From CAJXJP01 sp034111025 (GTDB lineage: Bacteria > Patescibacteriota > Gracilibacteria > BD1-5 > UBA6164): a DNA stretch of 45,142 nt. The stretch is from contig JAWUYB010000042.1 in the NCBI GenBank assembly GCA_034111025.1, positions 1-45,142 on the forward strand, read 5' to 3'. The first letter of the stretch is position 1; each line of letters begins with the position of its first letter. Under the pieces are notes generated by a model. The model saw nothing but the letters and a program-made list of their open reading frames with translations. It did no database searches and was not told the DNA's origin. Below, piece by piece: positions 23,153-34,889 of this stretch. Both the position numbers and the translations under genes were made by a program.

Positions 23153-25755
23153 TTTATAATTAATTCATTCTTTTCAACAGTGATTGAAAATATTCTAATA
23201 TCAGGAGTATAAATTACTTTTTCAGCAATTACGTCTTCTATATTATCTGTAATATATCTTCTTATTTCTCTTGCTCAGAAATCAGGATTATATACTATTT
23301 TTGTAATATGATTAATAGTTTTATTATCGAATAATAATTCATAATCCATTTTAATTAACCTATTTACTAAATTAGTAAGTTGTAATTTAACAATTTTTTT
23401 AATATTTACTTTATCAAGAGGATTAAATATTAATACCTTATCTATTCTGTTAACAAATTCTGGAGAAAAATAATCTGTAAGATTATCTTTAATTTTTTCA
23501 CTCGCTTTTTTATAATCAGCTAATATATTATCTTCTTGATTTTCATCTACATCAAATCCTATACTATTAGCTTTTTCAGTAAATTCTTCTTGTCAGATAT
23601 TAGATGTCATTATAATAATAGTATTTTTGAAATTTATTTTTCTTCATTTATTATCTGTTAATACTCATTCTTCAAGTATTTGTAATAAAAGATTATATAC
23701 TTCAAAATCTCATTTTTCAATTTCATCAAATAACACAACACTATATGGTTTTTTTCTCACTTTTTCTGTAAGCATTCATCCTTCTTCGTATCAAACGTAA
23801 CCAGCATTTGATCAAATTAATTTATTTACAGAAGTCTTGTCTGAATATTCACTCATATCAATTTTGATAAGAGCATCTTTATCATCATAAAATTCTTGTG
23901 CTAAAACTTTTACTAATTCTGTTTTACCAACACCAGTTGGTCATAGGAATAAGAAACTTCACAGTGGCCTATTAGGGTTTCAAATACCTGTTTTACTTCT
24001 CATAATTGATTTAGCTATATTTTCAACAGCTTCATCTTGTCAGATAATATTTTTTCTAATATCACGAGGAAGGTTTTTGAGTCTATCAATTTCTCTTTTA
24101 TTGAGATTAGATATTGGTATTCATGTAGAAATATGTAATACTCTTTGAACATCTTCAGTAGTAACATTGAGTCTATCTTCTTTTGGAATAGTAAATTTTT
24201 GTTTTAACTCACTGATCTGTGTTTCTAGTGATGCTTGTTCTTCTTTTAATTTAGATGCTTTTTTATATGATTGAGCAATTACAGCATGTTCTATATCTTT
24301 TGATAATTTTGCTATTTTTTCTTTCAATTTTTTAGTAGCAGTTTCATCAAAATTATATTTCATTGATTTAATACTACAAGCTTCATCTATTAGATCGATA
24401 GCTTTATCTGGTAAATACCTATCTGTTATATAACGAATAGAAAAATCTACTGCTGCGATTACTGCATCTTCAGAAATATTTAAATTATGATATTCTTCAA
24501 AACTTTCTTTTATTCATGAAATAATTTGCGTAGCAATTTCTTTATTTGGTTCTTCTACTACTATTTTTTGAAATCTTCTTTCTAGCGCAGAATCTTTTTC
24601 TATATATTTTTGATATTCTGTATGTGTTGTTGCTCAAATCACTCTTATTTTACCTCTTCACATAGCAGGCTTTAATATATTTGAAGCGTCAAGAGTTCAT
24701 TCTCAACCACCAGCACCAATAATAGTATGTATTTCATCAATAAATAATACTATTTCATGTTCTACTTTAGACGCTTCTTCTATAACTTGTTTGATTCTTG
24801 ATTCAAATTCCCCTCTATATTTTGTTCAAGCTATTAACGAGGACATATCAAGAGATAATATTCTCTTATCTTTCATTGAAAAAGGTACATTTCCTTGATG
24901 AATTCTTAAGGCTAAACCTTCAGCAATTGCAGTTTTACCAACACCAGGTTCTCAAACAAGAGCAGGGTTGTTTTTCGTTTTTCTATTTAATATCGCTATC
25001 AATCTGTCTATTTCCATATCTCTTCATAGAACATTTTCTATTTTTCAATCACGTGCTTCTTGTGTAAGATCAGTTGAGAAAAAATCGAGTGCTGGAGTTG
25101 TAGAATCTTCTTTTTTTCCTTCTTGAGTTTTATTCCCATCAAATGGAGTTTGAATTTCTCAGTTAGAAGGTTGACCATTTTCATTTAATAAATTATTAGT
25201 GAGTGCTCATAGTAATTGATCAATAGTATCATTTCACATTTTAGATGTACCACTATTATTTATTTGATTATCTTGTGTTTGAGGCTTAATATTTTGAGAT
25301 GTACCATCTACTGCTCATAAATTATTTAAATCAACAAGATTTTTCTCTATATCAGTAGCTGTTATACCTATATAATCGAGGAAACTTACTAACCAAGAAT
25401 CATTTTTAATCATTGATATTAAAAAATCTTCTAAAGAAGCTCTTTCTTTAGAAAAACTAGCAGCTATTTTTACACTTCCTAGAATTACATTTTTTAAACG
25501 AGTATTCATTCCAGAGTAAACTCATTTTCTTTTTTCAGGGTTTTCATTAAATAAACCTTTATTGATAATTTCAATCGTAAGCTTTTCATTTATACCATAG
25601 AGGCTACAAATTTCTTTAATTCACCCAGAAGAATGTTTTACTATTTCTAAAAAAATATCTTCGATAGATAATTCTTTTATTCACATTTCTTTAATTTTAG
25701 CTTCAGAATTTATCAAAGCTTTTTTATATCAGTCAGAAAAATTATTATACGACAT
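23149..25755 (-). CDS. clpC: ClpC-type AAA+ unfoldase, partner of ClpP
   Basis: The 868-residue protein has an N-terminal Clp repeat domain (residues 1-140), a disordered Gln/Asn-rich linker, and D1 with GEPGVGKT, IDEIHTIIGAGGGEG and a GATT sensor. A short coiled middle domain (about residues 465-510) follows, then D2 with GPTGVGKT and LFDEIEKG. The short middle domain fits ClpC rather than ClpB. An IGF tripeptide in KANSIGFDVDEN sits where ClpP-binding loops occur, so it should feed ClpP. UGA encodes glycines inside GAGGGEG. No clpP lies in the window. Confidence 0.93.
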
Positions 25756-25949
25756 TAATTTGTTTTTATATATTAATCATGAAATAGTTTAGAGATATTG
25801 TATTTCTTGTAAAGCATTTTTTAAAAAAGATGTTAAAAAATATTTGTATATTTAATAGTTCATCGTATAATATTATCACATATAGCATAAAATATTTATA
25901 CAAAAATTATCTAAAATGAGTCTATATTTAAATTAATAATACAAAAAAG

Positions 25950-26474
25950 ATGTTTAGTAAAAAAATGTTCCTGTTAGCTGCTGGTTATATTGCATGAGGT
26001 TTAGTATCATCATTATATGGTAAAAAGAAACCAAAAGATCTAAAAACAGAATTAAAAGAATGAAAAGAGAATGGTGAATGAGAATTCAAAGTTTTACTTT
26101 CAAATTTTGTTGATACTCATAAAAATCTTTTACAAGATATTGAAAAAGAAATCATGAGTGATAAAAATAAAGCTCTATTTTTAGAAAAAAAAGCTCAACT
26201 ATTAGAAATTGCTGACACTTATAAAGCTGAAGGAAATAGATTATTAGAAGAGTTAAAATATAATGGTAAAACATATTTAGTTGAAGCATCTGATAAATTA
26301 GAAGGCTTATATAAAGAAAAAAAAGCAGAACTTGAAGAGTTAAAAGAAATATCTCCAGAAAAAGCATTAGAATTAAAAGGAAACTTATTAGAAGCTTTCG
26401 AAGAAATTAGAAATAAAATGAAAGAACAATTTAAGGCTAAAGTTAACAATGAAGATAAAAGTATTGAAAAATAA
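25950..26474 (+). CDS. Small coiled-coil protein with N-terminal membrane segment (YtxH-like)
   Basis: The 174-residue protein starts with a short hydrophobic glycine-containing segment (MFLLAAGYIAGGLVSSLYG) followed by KKKP, the architecture of YtxH-type proteins. Residues 45-165 are a Lys/Glu-rich coiled coil. Such proteins are often envelope-associated stress proteins; a specific role is not known. It is monocistronic, ending at a terminator. Confidence 0.7.
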
Positions 26475-26479
26475 TAAAT

Positions 26480-26511
26480 AAAAACTCTCTAAATATCAGA
26501 GAGTTTTTATT
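26480..26511 (+). terminator. Terminator after the YtxH-like gene
   Basis: The stem AAAAACTCTCT/AGAGAGTTTTT with a seven-base loop is followed directly by the -35 box of the next promoter. Confidence 0.85.
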
Positions 26512-26557
26512 TTGACATAATTATAATTATTTCTATAATATCTAAACTATAGTTAGA
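26512..26557 (+). promoter_or_regulatory. Consensus sigma70 promoter with palindromic operator-like site
   Basis: A perfect TTGACA (26512-26517), a 16-nt spacer and a perfect TATAAT (26534-26539) form the best promoter in the window. The palindrome AACTATAGTT (26545-26554), extended by TCT/AGA on either side, covers the predicted start of transcription, as a repressor operator would. Confidence 0.7.
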
Positions 26558-26589
26558 TACAAAATTTAAACAATCAGTAGGAGAATATC

Positions 26590-26733
26590 ATGTTTTTAAA
26601 TCATGTATTATCAATCGTATTAGTTTTTGTTCCAATCTATGTTGTGATTAATGCTCACTGTAAAGCAGAGAATGTTAATATGTTTAATTTAGTTGAATTA
26701 CTAGATTCAATTAAGAAAGTTAGAAAAAAATAA
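26590..26733 (+). CDS. 47-residue single-span membrane peptide
   Basis: The ORF MFLNHVLSIVLVFVPIYVVI... has one hydrophobic span (residues 6-20), a polar middle and a basic tail (IKKVRKK). It is preceded by a Shine-Dalgarno (AGGAG, 26579-26583) that most native genes lack, a consensus promoter with an operator-like palindrome, and its own terminator, so a real expressed gene is likely. It contains no glycine, so the UGA test for origin cannot be applied. It resembles small toxic or regulatory membrane peptides in general shape only. Confidence 0.6.
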   Translation: MFLNHVLSIVLVFVPIYVVINAHCKAENVNMFNLVELLDSIKKVRKK

Positions 26734-26762
26734 GGAATATAATGTATATATTATATTATAAT

Positions 26763-26792
26763 AAAAACCCTCTATTAATAGAGGGTTTTTTA
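26763..26792. terminator. Bidirectional terminator after the 47-residue gene
   Basis: The palindrome AACCCTCTATTAATAGAGGGTT is flanked by A and T tracts and is shared with the convergent PH-like membrane protein gene. Confidence 0.85.
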
Positions 26793-26795
26793 TTT

Positions 26796-27386
26796 TTATA
26801 ATTTATCATGAGTTAAACATAACTCCATAATTTTTTTAGTTATTTTCTTTGGTTTGCTTACATATGTTATTTTCGTTTTCCCTCAAATGTGACTTCAATT
26901 TTCGTCTTTTTCAGTCATTGCTCAATCTGTTACTATTACAATAGTACCATATGAGAAAATATTTCATAAAATTCAAAATCTTTGAGACTCGATAAATCTT
27001 ATTTTATTACCAGGAAGTTCTTTATTTTTACTATTAAAAAATCAAATATGTTTATATGTATATATTCATCTTTGAGTCACTATCATATAATCAAATTTAT
27101 AATCTAGATAGATGTTAATTATATGATTAATGAAAGCTAAAATAAATACTATAGTAATTCATATTAGTAACCAGGAAATCATTTCATACTCAGTTTTTAA
27201 TAGAACTGCAATATATATAAAAAAACTTGATACAACAGTTACTATAATTGCAGGAATAATTCATTTCATTATCCAATATGCTATTGATCTTTCGACGAGC
27301 ATTACATTTTCAGGTCAAAATTTATCTGAAACATATTTATGTTCTTTTTGTTTTCATTGTGTATCAAAATAATTAAATATTTTCAT
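26796..27386 (-). CDS. Membrane protein with bacterial PH-like domain
   Basis: The 196-residue protein has a polar N-terminus, two adjacent transmembrane helices (about residues 43-63 and 69-92), then a soluble part beginning DYKFDYMIVTQRGIYTYKHIGFF and containing NKIRFIESQRFGILGNIFSYGTIVIVTDG. The two-helix hairpin plus the 'vTd..i...G.f' and 'i..I.sv...r.g......G.i.i' pattern is that of bPH/YdbS-type domains. Function is unknown; it ends at a shared terminator. Confidence 0.75.
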
Positions 27387-27598
27387 ATATGTCTATTTAT
27401 AGAATATAAATTCTATCGACTATCTTATATATTCTTATCAAGAATGTGAAAATTATATGAATATTTATATTAGTTTAAACTATTACTGTATTAGAATATA
27501 GTACTATTTTAGTAATCTTTTCTTGATATATTTAAAAAATACCTTAAAATAGGAGTAATCCTATATTTATATAGTATTTATTAATAAAAACATAAATT

Positions 27599-28180
27599 AT
27601 GACAATTAAATTACCAGCACTTCCATACACAATGGATTCTTTAGTTCCACATATTTCTCAAGAAACATTAGAGTTTCACTATGGAAAACATCATCAAACA
27701 TACGTAACTAAATTAAATGGATTAATTCCTGGAACTGAGTTTGAAGGAAAAGATTTAGAAGAAATTGTAAAAACATCAACTGGAGGAATATTTAATAATG
27801 CAGCTCAAATATGGAATCATACTTTTTATTGGAATGGTTTTTCTCCAAATGCAGGCTGAAAACCAGAAGGAATATTATTAAGTAAAATTGAAGAAGATTT
27901 TGGATCTTTCGAAAAATTTGTAGAAGATTTTACTACATCATGTATTAATAATTTTGGTTCAGGTTGGACTTGGTTAGTGAAAACACCAGAAGGAAAATTA
28001 GAAATCCTAAATACTTCAAATGCTGCAACTCCACTTACAACTAATAATACAGCATTGTTAACTTGTGATGTATGGGAACATGCATATTACATTGATTATA
28101 GAAATTCAAGACCAAATTATTTATCAGCATTTTGGGAATTAATAAATTGGGATTTTGTTTCAAAAAATTTACAAAAATAA
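27599..28180 (+). CDS. sodB: Superoxide dismutase, Fe type
   Basis: The 193-residue cytoplasmic enzyme dismutates superoxide. Metal ligands are His in LEFHYGKHH, His in AQIWNHTFYW, and Asp plus His in CDVWEHAYY. The Gln of AQIWNHTFYW and GSGWTWLV favour the iron form. Only one of about 14 glycines is UGA (NAGGKPEG), far fewer than in neighbouring genes, which suggests high expression or recent acquisition. It lies upstream of the Bat-type operon, another set linked to oxygen stress. The 212-nt region before it is AT-rich, with no firm promoter. No Shine-Dalgarno. Confidence 0.96.
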
Positions 28181-28212
28181 ACAAAAAAAGAAGTTTAAAA
28201 ACTTCTTTTTTG
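28181..28212 (+). terminator. Terminator after sodB
   Basis: The stem ACAAAAAAAGAAGTTT/AAACTTCTTTTTTGT begins at the sod stop codon. Confidence 0.85.
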
Positions 28213-28284
28213 TTTTGTTTATAATATATAATATCACTAGGTAAATAGTAAATGATTTGATATAGTTTGACTTAGTATTTCAAA

Positions 28285-29097
28285 ATGAGTATCTTTAGTA
28301 AAATTTTTAATACAAAAAATATGTTTAATATAAATAAAATTTGATTTACTTTAGTTGAATTAATGTTAGTAATAACAATTATGTCAATATTATCAACTCT
28401 AGCTTTTAGTAATTATAGGAGTTATTCATCTGATGCTAGGGATTCTAAAAGAAAAGCAGATATATTAAATTTAACGAAACAACTAGAATTGAGAAAAATT
28501 GATTGAGAAGAATTATTTAATTTTATTTTAAATGATAATTCATCCATTGACATAGATATTCAAGTTTCATGAAAAATATGAAGTGTTGATTTAATGTGAA
28601 ATTATAAAGCATGAGATTCAGATTTTGTGTATTTGGATTTAATAGGTGAAAATTTTAAAGATCCTCTGACATGAGATTTTTATAAAATTTGAGCTACATC
28701 TTATCAAAATAGATATGAAATCGCTGCATCTATGGAACAGTGATGAGAGTATTGATCATATGTTGATGGTACCTGGTTACCTAGAACTATTAATGAAACA
28801 CAAGTTGATATATTAAAAATTATCAAAAATACCGTATATTTATCTGGATCAACAAAAAGTGATTTACTTTTATATGCTGGTGATATAGTAACTATTGGTT
28901 GATCTAATTTAGAAACATACAAAATCACTCGTACCTTTAATTCTAAATTACAATTAGATAGAAATATTGTTTGAACTTGAGATACAATTGAATTACTTGT
29001 AGATGAATCAACTCATATTATAAAAAGTCGGTCATGAGATTATCCAATTGATATAAACTCATGAATTATATATACTCCATATAATTTAGAACCATAG
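28285..29097 (+). CDS. Type IV prepilin / pseudopilin
   Basis: The protein has the classical prepilin motif NKIG|FTLVELMLVITIMSILSTLAFSNYRSY, with the cleavage-site glycine encoded by UGA and Glu at +5. An upstream ATG (28285) gives 270 residues with a long leader (MSIFSKIFNTKN); ATG 28321 gives 258 residues with a short, more usual leader. The globular part lacks recognisable features. It ends with TAG. Pilus use in Absconditabacteria and Gracilibacteria fits an episymbiotic or predatory lifestyle, which is established for relatives but not shown here. Confidence 0.88.
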
Positions 29098-29199
29098 AAA
29101 TATTTATTTTATAAGAAATATTTTTGTAGATGTTATTTTGCAATTTATCTTAAAAATTATATTATTAAATTATTATTACTTTTTGAATGTATTAAATAT

Positions 29200-30141
29200 A
29201 TGTTATCGCATGAAATAATGGAAAAAATAGAATTACTAGAATGAGAAATTTCTAAAAAAGTAATTGGTCAAAAAAATCTTGTAAGAGATCTAATGATATG
29301 TCTTTTTTCAGGAGGTCATATTCTATTAGAATGAGTACCAGGTTTAGCGAAAACGTTATGTGTAGAAACACTATCTAAAGTTGTAAATCTAGATTATAAA
29401 AGAATTCAATTCACTCCAGATTTATTGCCGAGTGATTTAATAGGTTCAAAAATATATGAAAATAATAATTTTTCTGTAAAAAAATGACCCATATTTGCAA
29501 ACCTTGTATTAGCAGATGAAATAAATAGAGCACCTTCAAAAGTTCAATCAGCTTTATTAGAATCAATGGCAGAGAAGCAAGTGACTATATGAGAAGATAC
29601 ATTTTTACTAGATGCACCATTTATGGTATTAGCAACTCAAAATCCTCTTGAACAATCATGAACTTATACTCTACCAGAAGCTCAATTGGATAGATTTTTA
29701 TTGAAAACTATAGTGAATTATCCAAACAGAGATGAGGAATTAAAAATCATGAAAAAATATAGTTGAGATGACGATACAAAACTAATAAAAGTTTTTACGA
29801 AATCTGAAATATTGAATGTGAAATCTGAAATAGAGAAAGTTACTGTGTGAGATAATATATATGAATATATTGTAGATCTTGTTTTATTAACACGTGAAAA
29901 GAAATTTTCTGATAAATACTTAGCAATTTGAGCCTCTCCAAGAGCATCTATTTCATTATCTAAAGCTGTAAAAGCAAATGCATTTTTACAATGAAGAGAT
30001 TTCGTTTTACCAGAAGATGTAAAAGAAATGATATATCCAGTTTTGAGACATAGAATTATATTATCATACGAACAAATTGCAGAGGGAATGAATACTGATC
30101 TAGTTATTGATGAATTATTACAAAATGTTACTATAAAATAA
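29200..30141 (+). CDS. MoxR-family AAA+ ATPase
   Basis: The 313-residue ATPase has Walker A GVPGLAKT, Walker B LVLADEINRAPSKVQSALLESM and a sensor block ATQNPLEQSGTYTLPEAQLDRF, the MoxR signature. MoxR proteins act as chaperones, usually with VWA and DUF58 partners. DUF58 starts 2 nt downstream and BatD/VWA/VWA/TPR genes follow, so this heads a Bat-type operon. Length is typical (about 310-330). Confidence 0.95.
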
Positions 30142-30143
30142 AT

Positions 30144-31025
30144 ATGTTAACAAAAAAACATAAATGAGTTTTAGAATTAGAAACAAAAAACTTTGTAGAA
30201 ACTCTAATGATAGGAAACTATAAAACTCATTTTAAAAATAAATGAATAGAATTTGCTGATTTTCGAGAATACCAAATATGAGACGATGCAAAATCAATTG
30301 ATTTTATTACGTCATCTAAAGTTTGAAAAACTCTCGTTAAATTATATGAAGAAGAAAGAGAATTAAATGTGCACTTTCTTCCTTTTTTTGGAGAAGAAAT
30401 TAATTTTGAACTCAATAATATTAACAAAAGAGATATATTTGAAGAAGTATTATTTATATTATGAATATCTACAGTAAAACAACAAAATAAATTTTGATCA
30501 ATGTATTATGATTTTTGAAAGAGAAAATTATTCCCATTATGAAAAGGTATATCACATTTTCATGATTATTTTTCAAAAATTGAAAAAAATAATTTTTGAA
30601 AGAATGATAACTTTATAAAAAATATTTTAACGAAAAAATCTGAACAAACTATTTCTGATAAATTAAAATATTTTAATAATTTAAAAATTAAAAATTCTCT
30701 CGTCTTTCTTTTTACTTCTGATTTAGAAATAGATGAAAAACAGTTAAAAATTACAGCGTTAAAAAATGATTTGGTAATCTGTAATATTTTTCACAGTTTT
30801 GAAAATAATTTGGATGAAAAATGAATATTTTGATTTACAGACTGACAAAAAGACTTATTTATAGATTTAGATAATAATAATAAAAAAGAAAAATACAGAG
30901 AATTAAGAAAAAATAAAGTTATAAACTTTAGAAAAATAGTGAGAAAAACAGGAGCAAGTTATCTATATTTTGATGAAAAGACAAATGTATTTTGAGAATT
31001 ATATAAATTCTTTAAAAGTAGATAA
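30144..31025 (+). CDS. DUF58 domain protein
   Basis: The 293-residue protein carries the DUF58 hallmark GIEFADFREYQIGDDAKSIDF near residues 34-54. The rest is divergent and Lys/Asn-rich, with nearly all glycines as UGA. DUF58 proteins are a constant partner of MoxR ATPases, with a degenerate VWA-like fold, and their precise role is unclear. It is separated from moxR by 2 nt. Confidence 0.88.
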
Positions 31026-31065
31026 TATAATGATAGATTAAATAATAATTCAAATAAACAGTAAT

Positions 31066-32058
31066 ATGAAACAAATATTTTTATTTTTAATAACATTTCT
31101 TGTAAGTTATTCTAATTTATTTGCTGAAAATAATGTGAATATTTCATTGTCAGAATCTGAAGTTAATACTTGAGACAATTTTACTATGTCTATTGATATT
31201 TCTACAGATTCACAAGATAATATAGAACTATTAGGAATAAATTGAATTGAAAATTTTGATATTATTTGAAGACAAGAAGGATCTAAGAATATTAATCTAA
31301 ATGGGGATATTACTATTACTCATAATTTAAACTTAGAATTAATATCTAGTAATTCTTGAGTATATATATTATGACCAGTAAGTATTAAATTTTGAAATGA
31401 AACTATTTCTTCAGACTCAATATCAATTACTGTAAATGAGTTTATAATACCCAGCTTAAATAATAATAGCACTGATATTATAAGTAAAGAATGAAACTCT
31501 AACAAATTAATAGAATTAAAGGAAGAAGAAAATAATAAAATTGATAGCAATAATAAAAAAAAGTTAAATATAATAGATAATATTCATCCAGTAAAAAAGT
31601 TTGTAATGAATTTTAATACGTTTGAATATATAGGAGTCTTATGTTTTTGATTATTTATTATATTCATCAGTATATTTTATTTATTTTTAATAAAAATATT
31701 AAATCATAAAAAAATATATGAAAGAAATAAACAAACAGAATTAGATAATTTGGAAAAAAGAAAACAGGAAATTAAAAATATTTATAATGAGTTATTAACT
31801 CTATCAGATAAAGCTGAAAAATACTCTCAAGAGCAATTTTATACTGAATTAAATAATTTATTCCGCAGATTTTTCCTATATATTGGAATTGATAAAGCTG
31901 ATAAAAAAACTTTATCAGAACTGAATAAAAATAATATAGATAAAAAAATATTAGATATTTTTACTACAAGTTATATATACGAGTTCTCTACAAAAGTAGA
32001 TAGTCTTTCTGAAAGAAAACAAATTGTTATGAATTTTATGATATTTTTAAAAAAATAA
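31066..32058 (+). CDS. BatD-like exported membrane-anchored protein
   Basis: The 330-residue protein has a signal peptide (QIFLFLITFLVSYSNLFA), a beta-rich extracytoplasmic domain beginning VNISLSESEVNTGDNFTMSIDIST, which resembles the start of BatD domains, an Asn/Lys linker, one transmembrane helix (about residues 187-208), and a cytoplasmic helical tail that contains FYTELNNLFRRFF. The order and neighbours match BatD. Sequence similarity is weak, so the name rests on context and architecture. Confidence 0.72.
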
Positions 32059-32061
32059 TTT

Positions 32062-33039
32062 ATGTTTGAGTTTTTAAATCCACATCTCTTGTATTTAATT
32101 ATTCCAATATTTTTATTGGTTATTTTCATGTATTTAAAAAAGAAAAATACTAAAAATTTTATAGCATTCTGAGATTTGAAAAGTATCTATAAGTTTTCTA
32201 GTAATTATCTGAAATTATATTACTTCATTATATTACTTATTTTTATCAATGCTGTTTTTATTATTTCTCAACCGATAGAAAGAAATGTAGATGAAAAAAT
32301 TAAAAAAAATGGTATTGATATAATGTTAGTTTTAGATGTTTCACCTTCAATGGATGCTACTGACATGTTACCTAATAGGCTAGAAGTTGCTAAAAATACT
32401 TTAATTGATTTTTTAGATACGAGAAAAAATGACAGAGTATGATTAGTATTATTTTCATTAAGACCATTTACATCACTACCTTTAAACTTTGATTACAATA
32501 TATCTAAAAAGATAATTAATAGAGTCAATGTTGATATAATTAATAACCAAAATTTAATATGAACTTGAATTGGAGAATGATTAATATTGGCTGCAGATAA
32601 TTTAAAAGATTCAGACAGGACGAAAGTGATAATATTAATTACTGACTGAAGTCCAAGTTGAAATAATATTATTAATCCTATTATTGCAACCAAATTTATA
32701 AATGAAAAATATAAAGATAATAAGATTAAAATATACACTATTTGAATTTGATGAGATAAGGATATTTTTCTTGAACGTAGTTGGGGATATATAAAAGGTG
32801 TAGATTCAGAATTATTAACCAATATTTCTAATTTAACTAATTGAAAATACTATAATGCTAGAGATAAAATAGAATTAAATAGTATATTCAAAGAAATATC
32901 AAATTTAGAAAAAACGGATATTGAAATTGATACAAAAGAAACAATTAAATCTCAGTCAAAATATTTTACTTATGTGTTATCATTCCTTTTATTATTACTT
33001 TTATTAATAAAGGCAAGAAAATATATTTATAATAGATAA
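32062..33039 (+). CDS. VWA-domain membrane protein, BatA-like
   Basis: The 325-residue protein has two N-terminal membrane helices, then a VWA domain with the MIDAS motif MLVLDVSPSM (DxSxS pattern; second S present), a central Thr region and VIILITDGSPSGNNI (acidic MIDAS end), and a final C-terminal helix. VWA domains bind metal and protein partners. It is placed 3 nt after the BatD-like gene and before a second VWA protein, as in Bat operons. Confidence 0.9.
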
Positions 33040-33042
33040 ATT

Positions 33043-33996
33043 ATGGTTTTTGAAAATATATCTACATTTCCAATTATATTATCTTTATTACTCATAGTTA
33101 CTGTAATATATTTTTTCTGGGTCTATATTAAAAACAATAAAAATATATTATCACTTATATTTTTATTTATTTCTATTATTTTCTTAACTATTTCTTTATT
33201 TTCTCCTAGATATTGAAATTACAATCAAACAGTAAAGCAAAATTGATGAAATATACTATTTGTAATGGACGTGAGTAAATCAATGAATGTATATGATATT
33301 TGATATGGTGATAATATAATTTCACGCTTACAAGTACAAAAAAATTTCATTCATAACTATGTAGATAATAATATATGAAATAATTACTCATTATTCGCTT
33401 TTGCATGAGAAACCTTAGAATTATTACCTTTTACAAATGATACATGATTGTTTCAAACTATACTAAATGGTATCGATCAAAATAATATTTCTAAATACTG
33501 ATCAGACTTTGAATGACTCTTTCAAATCGTTTCAAATTATGTAGAATCTGAAGAAAATGCATGAACGATAGTTATATTCACTGATGGTTGAGAAATAGAT
33601 AGTTTATTATTACCAGATTCATTAATAAAAAAAATAAATAAATATAGTTCACAAGTTATTATTGTATGAGTATGAACCACTAAGTGATGATATATTATTG
33701 ATTGACAAGATTTATTTTGAAGATCTATCTACAAGATATATAATTGAGAAAAAGTTCTATCAAAAATTAATACTTGATGAATCAGTAAAATCACAAATAA
33801 ATATAATTTTCAAAATTGATTTATAGATTCTAATAAAAAATTTGATAATATTGAAAATATTATCAATGCACTTATCTTAAAACAAGACTTTGAAAAAGAA
33901 ATACCTCTTGCTCGAGATATAAGTTATATTTTTATTATATTTTTCCTTACATTTTTCTCTTTATTTTTATTCATTGAGAATAAAAAAACTAAATAA
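33043..33996 (+). CDS. VWA-domain membrane protein, BatB-like
   Basis: The 317-residue protein has the same layout as its upstream neighbour: paired N-terminal membrane helices, VWA with ILFVMDVSKSMNVYD (intact MIDAS), FTDGGEID, and a C-terminal membrane helix followed by a short basic tail. The two VWA genes probably arose by duplication. The gap to the upstream gene is 3 nt. Confidence 0.9.
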
Positions 33997-34001
33997 TTAT
34001 T

Positions 34002-34841
34002 ATGAAAAAGAATATTATTAAAATATTATTAATTATTAGCTGATTTTTATCTATTTTCTATTATGAAAATAGAGACTTTATTAATGCGAATAAAATTAAT
34101 AACATAGGTATAAATCAATATAATGAGGAATTATATAGTTTTTCAATATGATCATTTATGTTAGCTAGTAATTTAAATGAAAATGCTATAGCTCTTTATA
34201 ATATTTGAAATTCACATTATCAAACTGCTGAAGAAAATAATGATAAGAATGAAAAAATAGCGTATTATAAGTTCTCACTTGAGAGTTATTCATGATCGTT
34301 AAATCTTGAGTATAATCAATATACTAAAGATAATTATGAATATGTAGAACAAAAATTAGATAAATTATTGAATCCAGAACAAGAAACTAAAGCAGCAGAA
34401 GAAGAAGAAGAAGAAGAAGAAGAAGAAGAAGAAGCAACTGAAAATCAAAGATGAAAGGAACAAGATTCTGAATCTAATCAAGAATGAAAAAAACAAGGAT
34501 TTGAAGAAAGTAATTCTGAATGAGAAGAAGAACAAGAATGAAGTGAAACAGCAGATCCGAAAGAATGAAATAAAACAGAAGAAGAAAATTGAGAAAAACA
34601 CAGTAATTGAAAGGATTGAAATACTTGAGAAGAATGAGATTGAGAGTGAAAATGAAATAATCAAGGTGAAAAATTATCACAAGAACAATTACAACAAATA
34701 GAAAAATATTCAGAAGATTTAAAAAAGACTGAATATTATAATCAAAAATATTTTAATAAAGTTAAACATGATAATTTACAGAATAAATCATACGATGAAC
34801 TATTTGATATATTTGAAAGATGATGAGAAAAAGATTGGTAA
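34002..34841 (+). CDS. BatC/BatE-like TPR protein with acidic repeat region
   Basis: The 279-residue protein has an N-terminal membrane anchor, a TPR-like segment (ALYNIGNSHYQTAEE ... IAYYKFSLESYSGSLNLEYNQYT) as in BatC/BatE, then a strongly acidic, Gly-rich, disordered stretch. A run of 12 Glu is encoded by 12 perfect GAA triplets. A helical tail ends FERGGEKDW. It is the last gene of the MoxR-Bat operon and is followed by a terminator. Confidence 0.78.
34398..34433 (+). repeat. (GAA)12 microsatellite
   Basis: Twelve perfect GAA triplets encode poly-Glu in the BatC-like protein. Slippage would change length without shifting frame. Confidence 0.95.
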
Positions 34842-34842
34842 C

Positions 34843-34879
34843 AAAAAAAGAATGGAAATTATTTTCCATTCTTTTTTTA
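34843..34879. terminator. Bidirectional terminator at end of Bat operon
   Basis: The stem AAAGAATGGAAA/TTTTCCATTCTTT with A and T tracts sits between the converging BatC-like and ybaB genes. Confidence 0.85.
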
Positions 34880-34889
34880 TATAAGTATA

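Noticed and set aside
34365..34680. Phe-rich ORFs on the minus strand
   Set aside because: They are antisense shadows of the Glu/Lys-rich BatC-like tail, including the GAA repeat, and have no start signals.
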